A stretch of 64,000 nucleotides of DNA, from positions 11,329,921 through 11,393,920 of the forward strand of contig NC_081543.1 in NCBI RefSeq assembly GCF_901000735.1, given 5' to 3'. A program made the position numbers and the translations under genes. This document shows positions 34,712 through 46,790 of this stretch, in pieces. Origin of the DNA: Corylus avellana (lineage: Eukaryota > Streptophyta > Magnoliopsida > Fagales > Betulaceae). Each line of letters opens with the position of its first letter. Positions within the stretch are counted from its first letter, which is position 1. The notes under the pieces are model-generated. The model was not told where the DNA came from. It was given only the letters and a program-made list of their open reading frames with translations, and searched no databases.

Positions 34712-35935
34712 TACTCATTGCTTGGATTTTTGTTCTTAGTTCCTCTAATCTAGTACTCATAATAAAGCAATGAAGTTTATGCTTTATCATGTTGTCGCCT
34801 AAATCAATCAAGTTTATGATTTTTGTGCAAAGTTATCTGAAGGAGTGGAGCTGAATTCAACTCCATGGATTCCGATCTGTTCAGATTTTTTAAAATATGA
34901 GATTCTTTGATTTACCGAGGTAAATGGGTTTGGCATGTTGGAAACTAAAATTACTTACGTCTATAATACACAAATGTTTAGAGTAGTTTGGACCATTAGA
35001 TGTAATGCAAGGGTCGGATTTTAAAATTCGAGGGTCCCAACTCCACACACACAAGCGGCCAGTAAAATAGTAATATGTAAGAACAAATTATTGCAATAAC
35101 AAAATAAAGGCAAACTACAAAATAAAGGTACCATCTACACAAAACGAAATTTTAGGTAGAAAAAATAAAGGCGTTAAAATTTAAGTACCACAAAGGCATT
35201 TAACCCTTATTTTAGAGACTTTGATTTTATTACTAAAGAATTTATTTTAGGCTTTAATTCTTATTGTAGATAATTGAAAATATCAGAGGATGTTTTTAGG
35301 GATAAGTGAATTATTTTAAGCTGTAAGTAATAATAATAATAATAATAGAAATTTTATTGTATTCAGTCTTAGTTTAATTTTTTTTTTAATTGACCTTGAT
35401 GAGATCAAAAAATTAGCTAACTATAAATTTTTTTTTTTTTTTTAAAAAACTAGGATTAAGTGATTATTAGCTTGTTGATTAAATTGCTTGGCTTGTTAGT
35501 TATAGTAGGTGTTAGAGAGTTGGACTTTGTGGATGGTATACTTTTTTTTAAAAAAAGAAAAAAGAAAAAACCAAACGAAATGGCATGGCTTTCAAAGAAA
35601 TGACATGGTTGCTTCTCTGCAACGTTGCAGGAACAAAATAAACATAATGTCAACACGTACAAGCCATTGATGTGAAAAGCCAAGTGTGATGAAGGAGCAA
35701 TATTTGCAACGTGAAAAATGAACAAAGTTTTGTAATAAGTATTTATGCAGCTTTAGTACTATCCGACATGAATTTATGAAGCAACCAACTCTTTCTTTAA
35801 GAGCTTAAATTATGTAACTAACATACATGTGAATTTATGTGTTGAAGTGAAAGATAAAATACGAGCACTTTTTTGTAGTATAGTGAAGAGAATAGGAGTT
35901 GACTGTAATCCTTTGCCTTGCTCAGTATTTGACTC
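34712..35935. other. Intergenic DNA after the first GDSL gene
   Basis: AATAAAG at about 34761 may be the GDSL polyadenylation signal. Otherwise AT-rich with poly(T) runs and no gene. Confidence 0.5.
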
Positions 35936-36110
35936 AGGCATTACCAAAAAAACAACCCGTTTTAGTGACGCCTTTGATAGGTTTAACATCAGTTTTAATT
36001 TGGTGTTGGTTCAACAGTAAATCATCACTAATAAAGGTGTCAATTCACTGTTTAACCGACACCATTAAAAAGGGTTTCATTGAATAGTAACAATGGACAC
36101 CTTTGAAAAT
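35936..36110. mobile_element. Possible CACTA-type end fragment
   Basis: Begins (CA)TTACCAAAAAAACAACCCG, then short words TTTAGTGACG.C, GGTGTTGG, CATCACTAATAAAGG in both orientations, as in subterminal regions of CACTA elements with CACTACCAAAAA ends. The first base differs from CACTA and no partner end was found. Confidence 0.25.
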
Positions 36111-36540
36111 TTCTCTTTGCAAGGCTTACGTTAAAAACCCAATTCCACTCTGCAAGGCGTTAAAAATGGGAAAAAGAAAACAAAAAGTAGAGAGAATCGG
36201 CAAAACCCAATTCCTCTTTTCTGGTGATTATTTCTCTCTACATTTCTTTCCTTTCAGAGTATTTTGTTGAGAATCAGTGAAACCCAATTTGTTTCTCGTT
36301 GACAAAATTGAAAACCAACAAAATCAGCAAAACCCAACTTGTCTCTCTCTGTGTACACCCAAATCCCCATCTCAAACCCTAGCCCCCCTTTTCTTTCCCC
36401 CATTCCAAAATCAGAACCACAAGAGAAGAAGAAGAAGAAGTAAAAGAAGAGGGGGCAGCTGAAGCCATACGTTCCGTCTCAAGCCCAACCCATAGAAGTC
36501 ATTCAGGCCGGCATCAGCACAGAGAGATTGATGTATGATG
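36111..36540. other. C/A-rich leader-like stretch, no gene identified
   Basis: Contains repeated AAAACCCAA.TT.TCTCT words and CAAACCCTAGCCCCCC followed by an (AGA)n run, which looks like a plant 5' UTR, but the 61-codon frame after it has no recognisable domain and no convincing continuation. Confidence 0.3.
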
Positions 36541-37440
36541 TGCAAATTATAATTACTCTCAAGTCCATGAGTCGTGTGCAGTATAGTGTGTGCAAGTGCG
36601 AGGTCAATCCACAGTGATTGTCTCGTGAAAACTAATTCTTATTTAAATTAATCCTATTTTAACCTACTTTCGAATTTTGGGATTTTTGAATAAAGAAATA
36701 AACAAACATAAGTTAAACAAAATGACAATAATCAAATGATAAATGACTAAGGTTTCAGAATTCACCTCATTAAATCAAAGCACATAATCACATGTTTAGT
36801 TCATACATATCCGACAAGCGATTAGACCCAATGCATGTTCTATTATTTTTGTAAAATCCTATTGAATCATTCAATGAATCCATTTCTATTACAAATCACA
36901 ACGAATATCCAATTGAGATCAAATCATCTACTATATCCGTTTGATATACGAATCACAATGGATATAAGTTACAATAAAATCATTTGATGTATCCGTTGGA
37001 TGAAACACAATGAATATCAACGTTTGCTAAGAGAGTCTGTGATATAGAGAGTCTGTTCTCTCTCTTAGAGTGATAATTTGTTTTTACTTATTGATTGTTG
37101 AAGTGAAGTCAACCAGAGTTCCGATGAAGGGAGATCATGTAGAAGGATTGTGCCAGCTGTCTCTGGAAAGGGCTACTGCGGTAGAAGACAAGTGGGTCGC
37201 TTGTCTTATACAAGATCGTGTCAATTGCAAAGGTTTTGTGAGTGTGAACGTCTTGTAATCCTTTATTCTTTTACTGAGTTAGTTGATTTCCTGAGTTTGG
37301 CTGCCTCGGAGAGGTTTTATTTTTAGAGAGTTCTCTAATTGGTTTCCTCTTCGTAACCAAAATATCTGTGTTGTTTATTGTTTATTGTTTCATATATTTT
37401 TGGTTGTTTATTAATTGTTAGGTCAGATCTATTTCCGCAT
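36541..37440 (+). mobile_element. LTR-retrotransposon remnants
   Basis: 36541-36760 carries a GTGCGAGGTCAATCCACAG-type sequence common in retrotransposon internal or LTR DNA. 37080-37440 has the layout of a Copia LTR end (CTTGTAATCC, TTGGCTGCCTCGGAGAGG, TTCCTCTTCGTAACC, repeated TTGTTTATTG, TTTCCGCATAAATTG). No gag-pol coding is seen. Assigned by resemblance; borders unknown. Confidence 0.35.
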
Positions 37441-37504
37441 AAATTGTGTGAAACACCTATACATTCAAAATAGGCGTCGTTTGGTGTTGTATATAGAATT
37501 TTCA

Positions 37505-37773
37505 ATTCCAAATCAACCTTATCTTATCCCTATCATTTCAATTGTTTGGTCTACGAAATAGAAAAAGAAAAGAAATTGTGGTAGAGAAAAGTCAAAGAAA
37601 GTTATCCAAAAAAAAAAATAAAAAAATTGGAAGAATAATTTTCTTTTTAATTCTTTTCTTTTTAATTTTTTTTTTTTATAATTCTTTTAATTTAGTGGTA
37701 TTAGTTGGACCTTGGGGACAAGGTCCTTTTAAGGGGTAGGAATGATAGGGATAGGATAAGGTTGATTTGGAAT
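37505..37773. mobile_element. Hairpin MITE
   Basis: Left ATTCCAAATCAACCTTATCT TATCCC and right GGGATAGGATAAGGTTGATT TGGAAT are nearly perfect inverted repeats of about 35 bp, with a GA/AT-rich centre. Non-coding. Confidence 0.7.
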
Positions 37774-38379
37774 GTAATTACAAATCATTAGAATTAGATT
37801 AGATGAGATTAATAGTTTAGTTAAAATAGGATTTCAATTATTTAGGATTAACTTTATTTGAATATTTGATATGTTATCTTTTAGCTGTTATCATATTATA
37901 AATTGTAGTATATTTATAGACCATTTTATTAATGAAGAAGATAGACATTGATTTAGACGTATGTCTTTGTAGTTTGTATCCAGCCCCAATTAGATTCACT
38001 TGTGATTTGTTTCCAACCCTAATTGAAGTTCATTATCAATATCTCATGTCACGTCACTACCTAACCTCGTGTACCTATCATATATGTGTTGATTGTATGG
38101 CACAATTCCTTTCTGTCACCAGGTTTTATGTTGAATTTGTCTTCTATGGACTTATTCTCACCATATGGCGTAACAGTTATGCACTTCTTGCATAACAAAT
38201 ATTAAAATAAAAAGTCAATGGCACTGATATTACAACTGCATGCCCAGAATGGTGGTGGTGACCAATCGGCAGCCCTCTCCTCCTAGGGGCTCTTTTGATG
38301 GGGTAATCAATTAATTAATCTTGAAATATGGAAAATGAAGTCATCCTGAAAATTATTTAATTTGTAGGTTTTTTTGAAC
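37774..38379. other. AT-rich intergenic DNA
   Basis: An 87-codon frame exists on the plus strand (37932-38195) but has no motif I recognise and odd composition, so it is not annotated as a gene. Nothing else seen. Confidence 0.4.
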
Positions 38380-38746
38380 GGACAATGCTAAGTGCTCTTT
38401 TAGTATTTTTTTTTGGTGTTCTCTTAGTCCTATGTAGATAGAGAAGTGTTAGGGAACCAAACAAATGAACCTAGAAAAATTTTCAAACTTATGTGGGAAG
38501 GTTTTTAAATTAAAAAAATGCAATTCTCTCTCCTTTATTTGCCACTCATGGCCTGTCACGTCAGTTTAAAAAATTTTCTGAATTCATTTGTTTGGCTCCC
38601 TAGTACTTCTCATGTAGATATTATTTTCTAAAAAAGCAAAAAAAAAAAAAAAACATTTATTTCTCTCACTTGTTTTTTAAAAAATAACATCCATCTAGAA
38701 CTGTGAGAACACCAAAAGAATACTATTAAAACACTTAGCATTTTCC
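38380..38746. mobile_element. MITE with ATGCTAAGTG ends and near 9-bp target repeat
   Basis: Left end GGACAATGCTAAGTGCTC and right end ...CACTTAGCATTTTCC are inverted. TTTTTGGTGTTCTC on the left pairs with GAGAACACCAAAA on the right. Flanks TTTTTGAAC and TTTTTGAAA are a near-perfect 9-bp repeat, pointing to the Mutator superfamily. The centre has A/T runs only. Confidence 0.6.
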
Positions 38747-39611
38747 TTTTTGAAACGGTTTCTCCTATCATTGTTTAGAAGCCTTCATGTGAAAATTTCC
38801 ATTTTCAGTTTCTGATCATCATGGAAGACAGTAACTTTTTTTTTTTTTTTTTTTCCTACTAACCTACCTGAAGCATTCTAAAATGTTAAATTACTTATAA
38901 TTAAAAGCTTACTATATATATAGGTGAAGAGAAGCAATTAAGTAATTCTCACAACCCCGTCATCCATCTCACTAAAACACACGTCTTCTGCAGCTGAGAA
39001 AGGATCTTTTTGTGGTCTCCCTAATCAAGTTGTAACTTAAGACCTCTAGATATTTGAGTTGTTATAAAAATTATTGGACCGTTGATTTTGATAAGATTTT
39101 GCACAAGATATCATAGGTTATCTATAATAAAAGAGTGTAATCTACGCAAGAAATAACTTCAATTTTTGGTATGAATTAATTGATAATTATTGAGTAGGAA
39201 AAAGGTCCACATACCTTTTTGTAATTATCACTCAATCTCAGTTGATAATATTTTCTCTAAACTTTTAATTGAGACAATATCCTCTCCTCCATATTACAAG
39301 GAAAAAAAATTTTAAGGTATTTTTTGCCAATTGGTCATTGTTCAAAAAAAATTTGGCCCTTGGTCCCCTCAAACTCAAAGCTGGCTCCGTCCCTGCTCTC
39401 CCCCCTTCCTCCCTCCCAAGTCCCAAGCTACTAAAAAATTGTCAATGTTTATCTCAAGGCCAGTAGAAAGACAAAAATGCCCCTAAATTTTTATCAATAA
39501 GACAAAAATACATTGTTCAATACTGTTCTTGTCATGGGAAAGAAATCAGTACTTTCCCTAATTTTATATAGCGACGTTTTGGTTCAATGGTTCAAAACAT
39601 GTGGTTAGAAA

Positions 39612-39653
<42 letters not shown>

Positions 39654-40554
39654 TAGCAATTTTAAAACGTATTTAATGAAGAAGGGATTTTTAAAAACCT
39701 ATTTAAATATTTTGCAAAATGACTGTTTGGCTATTAAAATCAGGCATGCATAAAAACACATGCCTTTGAGTGCCGATTGAAAACATATATTCTTTCAGGT
39801 TTTCAAATCTTAATTTTTTTCAAACACAATCCTAAATGGGATACTTTTTTGTCTCGATTTTGCTTAAAAATGTAACATTGGCCTCAAAATTGCAAGGCGA
39901 AACACGCTCTTAGATTCTAATCGATGAAGAAAAGGAGAAAAATAACTGAGATATTTGTTTTAAAAACCATGTGATTTGATTTTTCAAACAGCACTCCAAG
40001 TGCTAGGGATCTAATTTACTTGTGGTCAACAATACTCTACTCTTAATTAGCTTTTTGTCAGATTTGTACAATCCCTTTCCTTGCTAATTAAGATGTACCC
40101 CACTAACCTAGAAAATTAAGCTTGGCATGACATAAAGAATATATTTTATATTACAAGTTGCAGCTTTTTAATTTGGGTATGATAAATCATATATATAGTT
40201 TATATGATAACTTGGCCTTGATTACCTGGCAGCTTGTTAGGAAAACAAATTAATTATAGTGTTGTTATGTGTTGACGAAGACATTAAAATATTGATTATA
40301 GTTAAAAAGTAAATGCATTTTTCACGTGTCCGAGTTTCATATATTCAAGACCAAGACACGTTAAATTCCCTCAATATTTTTAAACAATAATCAAACTCAA
40401 ACGTAGCTTCTATAGTCAATATTCTTATAGGGTTTAATGGGTTCACTAATAATGCATAAAATTCTTTATTCAAGTTCTTTATAAAGACTAGTTCTTCTCT
40501 TTGGATTTCACCTTCATCTGATATATTCTCCTTTCCCAGTTTCTCAGAGTTTCA
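38747..40554. other. Intergenic DNA upstream of the second GDSL copy
   Basis: Poly(T) near 38837-38854, (TA)n at about 39611-39648, and a MITE-like stretch near 39215-39520. No gene. TTTATAAAG at about 40479-40487 could serve as TATA box for the GDSL copy, whose leader (CACCTTCATCTGATATAT...) matches that of the first gene. Confidence 0.45.
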
Positions 40555-41392
40555 ATGGCATCTCAGATAAACAAGACAATGTTGTGGATGCTGCTTGTTT
40601 TCTTGCTGGTATCAAACATGCAACAACGTTGTTTTGCAGCAAAAGGAAAGCATCAAAAAGTACCTTGTTTCTTCATTTTCGGGGACTCTTTGTCGGATGA
40701 TGGGAACAACAACAATCTTGTGACTTTGGCAAAAGCCAATTATACTCCCTATGGGATTGATTTCCCCAAGGGGCCTACGGGAAGGTTTACCAACGGTCGT
40801 AATATCGTCGATTTCATTGGTCTGCATTTTGCTCTTTCTCATTACATTATTATTATATTATATGGTTGCCAAAGTATGATATATATATATATATATATAT
40901 ATGAGAAAAATAAGAGAATTGGTTTAGAAAGACAAAGAGCTTCTCAAAAACATGAGTTGCTCTAGCCATATGACTCTTCTATATATTTAGGAGAAATACA
41001 ACGGTACAATTTTTTTCTATGGAAAACTCCTAACGGTAACACTAGATAATGTTGGAAAGTTCATATTACAAAAGGTAAGCAATCTTCTCTTGGTCCACGT
41101 CTGTAGCATTTAAGTCTCCAACGGTCACTTGAGCAAACATAGGAATATCTTTGTCTAGGTCCTCTATATATGGGATGTTTGCAACAGCTGGGTCCACCAT
41201 TTCTAAACACATCCACATGAGTTGAAGTCTTCAACGATACATTGAGAAATTATAGGAATATCTTTTCTAAGTCCACCAGGTATGGAATATTTGCAACGGC
41301 TAGTTCCACACTTTCTAAACCAATTAATCTCTTTTCCATAATTCTTAGTGAAGCTCAATCTGTAGTGGATTCTTTTGATACGTTTGCTTTAT

Positions 41393-41426
<34 letters not shown>

Positions 41427-42087
41427 TTAATTTTGAACACTTTCTCCCATTACAGCTGAATCTCTGGAATTCGTCAATTTCATTCCACCTTTTGCTACTG
41501 CCAGAGGCAGGGAAATACTCAAAGGTGTCAATTATGCATCTGGCGGTGCAGGAATTCGCAACGAAACTGGACAAACCCAGGTACGGTGGCATGCATGTTA
41601 TAAGTAGAGACAATTGTAATACTGTTGAGGAGAAACTTCACCAAAATCTTCTAAACTTTCACGCGTTTTGAGAATACTCTTTCAAAGTTCAAAAGTTCTC
41701 AATTTCACTTTTCCAACTTCTAATTCGATGCAATCTCCCCCATCGGGAGTTAAAATAGATGGTAAAAGTGATGAGATTTTTTTTATAAAATTTCAAATTT
41801 ACCCTTAATTTCAATTTGTTATTTTTTTTTTTTAAAAAAAAAAACATTAAATTCAAGGGTATTTTAGTATTTTTCATTGCTTCTATTGGGAGTTAACGCC
41901 AAAAATTGACGGAGGGGATATATTGCATCAAATTAAAAGTTTGAGAAGTGAAATTGAGGGCTTTTTAACTTTAAAGCGGTCTGCTCAAAACATGTAGAAG
42001 ATCAAGAGACCTAACCTTTGCGAAGTTTTTCCTACTGTTTAATATGTAATACAGTATAAATGTAACCCTAACACTAACACTGCCAAG

Positions 42088-42129
<42 letters not shown>

Positions 42130-42389
42130 GTTGATGATCATTGCAGGGTGATCGGATAAGCATGGATAGGCAGTTGAAAAATCACCAGATTACGGTGTCG
42201 AAGATCAAGTTGGGAAATCATAACAAATCAACTGCAGAGTACCTAAGCAAGTGCATATATGTTGTTGCAATTGGTAGCAATGACTATCTTAATAACTACT
42301 TCTTGCCGCAGTACTACCCAACTAGCACCATTTACACCCCACAGCAATACGCTGTCGTTCTCAATGACCAATTATCTCAGCAATTAACG
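40555..42389 (+). pseudogene. Truncated tandem copy of the GDSL esterase/lipase (exons 1-3 only)
   Basis: Exons 40555-40819, 41456-41580 and 42147-42389 match the first three exons of the 30861 gene, with the same phases and the same signal peptide. Block I is the normal [11 protein letters not shown]. Blocks II (NYASGGAGI) and III (GSNDYLNNY) are kept. Exon 3 is 6 nt shorter (SKIKLGN against SQIEEMLGN). Exons 4 and 5, with the catalytic Asp and His, do not appear in the 2.1 kb up to the N gap at 44509, which is filled with MITEs. As assembled it would make an inactive protein. The missing exons could have been displaced by insertions or lost in the gap, though a 100-base gap is usually nominal. 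Confidence 0.85.
40878..40901. repeat. (TA)n microsatellite in GDSL copy 2 intron 1
   Basis: About a dozen TA units; similar runs at 41395-41424 and 42091-42126 in the same gene. Confidence 0.8.
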
Positions 42390-42479
42390 GTTAGCACGTT
42401 TTCTTTCATACTTTTTGCAGCTCGTTTTAACTCTTAATAGTAGCTGTGTGTTACGAACCTAAATATTAAGTTGGTAACC

Positions 42480-42780
42480 GAATAAATTTGGGTAGGTTCT
42501 TAGAGGGAAACTGTACGTCTTTAAAACATAAGTTTGGAAATAAATTTTTATTCTATATTTTATTAGTACAGAAACTGTAAAGTATTTAGCTATTTCTATT
42601 AGTTTAATCTTTTGTGATAAGTAATGATTTAACATGGTATCAGAGTCAAAAGTTCTGGGATCAAACCTTAACTATGTCAAATCTCTCTCATTTAAATTAA
42701 ATATTTCACGTGTTAAACCTCCCACATGTGAGGGGGAGTGTTAACTTATTGATTAAGTGATTAAATTTATATTATTGAGT
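42480..42780 (+). mobile_element. TRIM-like retrotransposon remnant (plus strand)
   Basis: ...GTAATGATTTAACA (LTR end) runs directly into TGGTATCAGAGTC, a near-perfect initiator tRNA-Met primer-binding site (42634-42646). About 85 bp later GAGGGGGAG is a polypurine tract, followed by TGTTAACTTATTGATTAAGT, the LTR start. An internal region of about 110 bp with no ORF defines a TRIM. Same architecture as 10466-10700 and 60790-61060. Confidence 0.65.
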
Positions 42781-42824
42781 AGATTATCGATTACACTATT
42801 TATTTTCTTTAAATATTATTTTTA

Positions 42825-43295
42825 GGAAAAAATATAAAAAAGCCTCCCAAACTACCAGCTGTTTTCGATTTAGCCCCCTAATGTTTCAAAAGTGATAAAG
42901 TAGCCCTCCAAACTACCAAACTATTGCATTTTGGCCACTCCGTTAGTCAAAACTGTCAGTTTGGATGGAAACTGCAAAACGACGTCGTTTTGTTATGGGT
43001 AAGTTACTACAATGCCCTTTTATGAAGAAAAAAAAAATTTGGGGAAAAATATAAAAAAGCCCCCCAAACTACTAACCGTTTTTATTTTAGGCCCCTAATA
43101 TTCAGAAAATGATATAGTAGCCCCCAACAAAGCGACATCGTTTTGCAGTTTCCGTCCAAACTAACGGTTTTGACTAATAGAGTGGCCAAAATGCAATAGT
43201 TTGGTAGTTTGATGGGCTATTTTATCACTTTTGAAACATTAGAGGGCTAAATCGAAAATGGCTGGTAGTTTAGTGGGCTTTTTTATATTTTTCCC
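42825..43295. mobile_element. Hairpin MITE (471 bp)
   Basis: Terminal inverted repeats of about 80 bp: left GGAAAAAATATAAAAAAGCC, right GGGCTTTTTTATATTTTTCC. Flanks TTATTTTTA and TATTTTTTA are an imperfect 9-bp repeat. Non-coding. Confidence 0.7.
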
Positions 43296-43710
43296 TATTT
43301 TTTAATGTCTATTTTATTATTTTTTAACCCTACTATTTTCATGGTCTCTCTCTATAACATCTCTCTGTTGCAATACTTTGATTCAGTCTTAAGGAAAGGG
43401 AAAATTTATAACAAATTCAACAACAGATACTAAGCGACTCTCTGTTCTAACTCCACAAATTAAACTTCAAAATGAAATTCAACAGGGAGCTGCTATGGAA
43501 CAGAGAGCTCCTATGAATTTCAACCATTAATATTTTGATTCCCATCTGAGCCCTTCAAACTGCCGGCGGCTTTGAAAACTGTCGGCCTGAGAACGAAACC
43601 CACCATCTCTCCTCCCTCATTGCCAAACACCCAGCTCATCCATTTGGACGAAGGTGGGAGAGGAGTAGCGTTTGGGGAAAAAAAAAAAAAAAAATTAATA
43701 ATAATAATAA

Positions 43711-44093
43711 TCTTACCCCTCAAACTATCCCTCATTTTGTAATTATATTTCTAAACTTTAAAAGGTGACATTGAAGCTCTACATGCGAGTCAAATTAGAC
43801 CATTTTATATTTATCTCTAATAAAATTAAAAAAATTAAAAATAACCATTGAAAAAAAGAAAAAATCAAGGGGCTAATATGAAAATGACTATCATTTTTTG
43901 GTGTTTTTAGTTTTTTTGTTTGTTTAATATTTTCAAATGCATTTTTTTTTAACAAAAAAAACAAATTAAGAATATTTTGAAGAGAAAAATGTAAAAGTGT
44001 CTAATTTGAAACACGGTAGTAGTATTGGAGACTCTAATGTCACTTTTTAAAGTTTGAAAGTATAAGTGCAAAATGAGCGATAGTTGGGGACGA
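43711..44093. mobile_element. Hairpin MITE (about 380 bp)
   Basis: Left CTCAAACTATCCCTCATTTT GTAATTATA and right TATAAGTGCAAAATGAGCGA TAGTTGGG form inverted ends, continuing through AAACTTTAAAAGGTGACATT and its partner. Non-coding. Confidence 0.65.
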
Positions 44094-44164
44094 AGCTATG
44101 ATGTCTTATGGGAAAAGGCCAAACCAAATTTTTATTTTTAGTATTTTATTTTATTTTTATTTTT

Positions 44165-44508
44165 GGAAAACTACCTTTTGCCCCCATGAAATACAGCGTC
44201 TTGGCACTTTTCTTGCATGAATTACCAACTATGACAACTGACCCCCATGAACTACCATTTTGAGCCCAAAACCCCAATTCCGTCAGTCAAAAGCCCATTT
44301 CGTTAGCTAAAGGCGTTAACTCAAATAATCTACTCGTCACTTTGCTCCCATAAACTACAATTCATTGTCACTTTGCTCCCATGAACTACAACGCATTGTC
44401 ACTATGACCATCTGAGTTAACGCTTTTGACTGATTTTTGACTGATGAAAATGGTCTTTGATTGACAGAATGAGGGTTCTTGGCCCAAAATGGTAGTTTAT
44501 GAGGTCGA
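44165..44508. mobile_element. MITE cut by the N gap
   Basis: Contains words in both orientations (CCCCCATGAACTACCATTTT GAGCC and, inverted, GGCCCAAAATGGTAGTTTAT GAGG), so it is one arm plus most of the other arm of a hairpin element. The right end is lost in the gap. Confidence 0.55.
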
Positions 44509-44608
44509 NNNNNNNNNNNNNNNNNNNNNNNNNNNNNNNNNNNNNNNNNNNNNNNNNNNNNNNNNNNNNNNNNNNNNNNNNNNNNNNNNNNNNNNNNNNN
44601 NNNNNNNN
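44509..44608. other. Assembly gap of 100 N
   Basis: Exactly 100 N, probably a nominal scaffold gap of unknown true size. Confidence 0.99.
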
Positions 44609-44776
44609 AAATACAACAAAAACTCTTTCAAATGTTGCTTCCGCTTGCTTGAGATCCATAAGAGCTCCCTCCAATCCTAGGAATAATAGAATTCATATCA
44701 TAATCAATGATCTTTCTAACAATTACTTGATATGTGTGCGAAATAAAAAAATAAAAAAGTTATAGGCAAGATTCTT

Positions 44777-46572
44777 TTACCCTCCTATATGTTTTAGCAG
44801 CATTTCCATTTGTGCTTGCATAGCAGCTTGAGATGCTTTTGACTCCTTAATTTGGGCCTGAAATGCTGCCTCCATAGCAGCTTGTGATGCTTTTGACTCC
44901 TTAATTTCGGCCTGAAATGTTGCCTCCATAGCAATTTGTGATGCTTTTGACTCCCTAATTTCGGCCTGAAATGATGCCTCCATAGCAGCTAGTTTCTCTT
45001 CGGTTTCTAGCTGTTTAGCCAAGCATTCATCATGGTTTTGTTGGTTGCATGAGGAATTTGACTTGGTAGGTTTGGCACCACAACCTTTTCCTTTGACATG
45101 TCCTGAGCGGTGTCCACCTAGCACCTTTAAGACAATGTCTTCTTGGCTGGCATTAGTGTTGTCGGAGTTTGCTGCTATTGATTCCATTTCATTCTGCACA
45201 ATCCATATAAACCTCAACTAAATAAGCCATGCAAGTTCATTAGACATATTCATCATGAGTACCCATTTCATTCACTTACATATTTACTCTCAGCGTACTC
45301 ACTCACAAATATCCCATCCTTGTTAGTGTGCGTGTCCTTGTATATTTCTATGGGATTGGGTGCGGCATTAGTTTTCTTTGCCTGCACATAATACACATAA
45401 TTAACTGTTACACTGAAGAACATTATTATAAAAGCCTAACACTATATATTCTTACCTTCTTGTGAATGATATTGATGAACGTCGTGCTGCCAGCGGTATG
45501 ATTTGTTTCCATCTTTGCTCTGTTTTTCTTATTTCGCTCAGATTTTTTCTACAAAAATTCAATCAAAAAACATATTAATTTCATTTTTTATAGCTGAATA
45601 CAAATCTTAGAAATAATAATTGACTATCTATTTGAATAAGATGTGTTTACCTTCCATATATCAACTTCGAATGAATCACATATAGCAGGCCATTGTTCAA
45701 GAGAAATACCAGTTGGAACATTGGCCCTCGCCTCGGCTTGAGCATTGGCCACTGCTACTAAATCATCGCTATCCACATTTTTGAAATAAATTTGGTAGTT
45801 CTTGAGGTGCAATGCGGAGCGTTTCCTATTATAGGCCTTACCTAGTTGATGCTTTAAGGCATCCTTGTGCTTCTGTAGCTCCGTATCCAAAACGAACTTA
45901 TCCTGAGACATAGTAATTACGAAAACAATGGTCAAAAGTTTGTCACATTATTTGTAGCAAGTGACATAATACACATACACAATGAGATTTATACCTTCAC
46001 TTGTTCTTCCAATCTTTTCACCATTTCATCTGGGACCATGGTCCAACTCTGATAATGGAGGTCGCAATGATCGAGGACAATCTTAGAAATTATCCTCGAC
46101 CACGCCCCGAAATTGTCACCCACAGGTACGACATACTCATCCTTGAATTCCAAATTGAGCGGACCATCCTTATGTATCATATCATTAACCTTGGAATTCT
46201 TGTTCTGACCCCTTGGCCGTTTAACAGACGTGCTAGCTATTAATCAAAATATGAAAATGTAGTTAGTTGTATCTAGAAAAGAAGTTCACACAGTGTATGC
46301 AACAAACTAATAGGAAAAAGATTTTATATTCACTTACAGCTTGCAGTGGGTGCAACTCCCGATGAGGGTATGTCATTAGACCGCTCATGGGAAGAATGGC
46401 TATAGCCCTCCGCCGAATTGAGGGTCACCGGTGATGGCATGTCCATATCGTCATCAACATCAACGAGATTCGGCCTATCACGATCCTCAACATGACACAG
46501 GCTTCGGCCTTAACCTCGGAGTTGACCACGACCTTGGACTCGGCCACGCCCTTGGCTTTGCCCTATCACCAT
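44777..46572 (-). pseudogene. CACTA TNPA-like / plant transposase (Ptta/En/Spm) gene with a premature stop
   Basis: Multi-exon minus-strand gene. Recognisable blocks in order are RGQNKNSKVNDMIHKDGPLN, NFGAWSRIISKIVLDHCDLH and YQSWTMVPDEM (about 46240-46000), a D-x-x-x-K-H-K-D-A-L-K helix region (45925-45665), NKKNRAKMETNHTAGSTTF (about 45550-45475; N-R-A-K-x-x-x-x-H-T-A-G is the family hallmark), and a C-terminal coiled coil (45190-44777) of three to four 21-residue repeats built on ESKASQxAMEAxFQAxIK. In the first exon the frame from ATG 46572, in a GRGR-rich stretch, meets TAA at 46512-46510, 21 codons in, so it is broken unless translation starts later. Family role: DNA-binding partner of the transposase at the subterminal repeats. 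Confidence 0.78.
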
Positions 46573-46790
46573 TTGTAGTTGTTCTGATAGATCTGCAAAC
46601 AACACAAAATAAATGTGGATCAGTCATATAACCATAATATTGCATGCTATATGGTTGGGACAAAAAAAATTGTTCATATACTTAATTTAGTTAATTGCAC
46701 ATAAGTGGTCAATATGTAGAAAAAGAAAAACTAAAAATAAAATATGAGTAGCAACACATCATACAATTTGTTAATCCAATTCCAACTTGA

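Noticed and set aside
36277..36462. 61-codon frame after a C-rich leader
   Set aside because: Short, low-complexity (Arg/Lys run from an AGA repeat), no downstream exon found.
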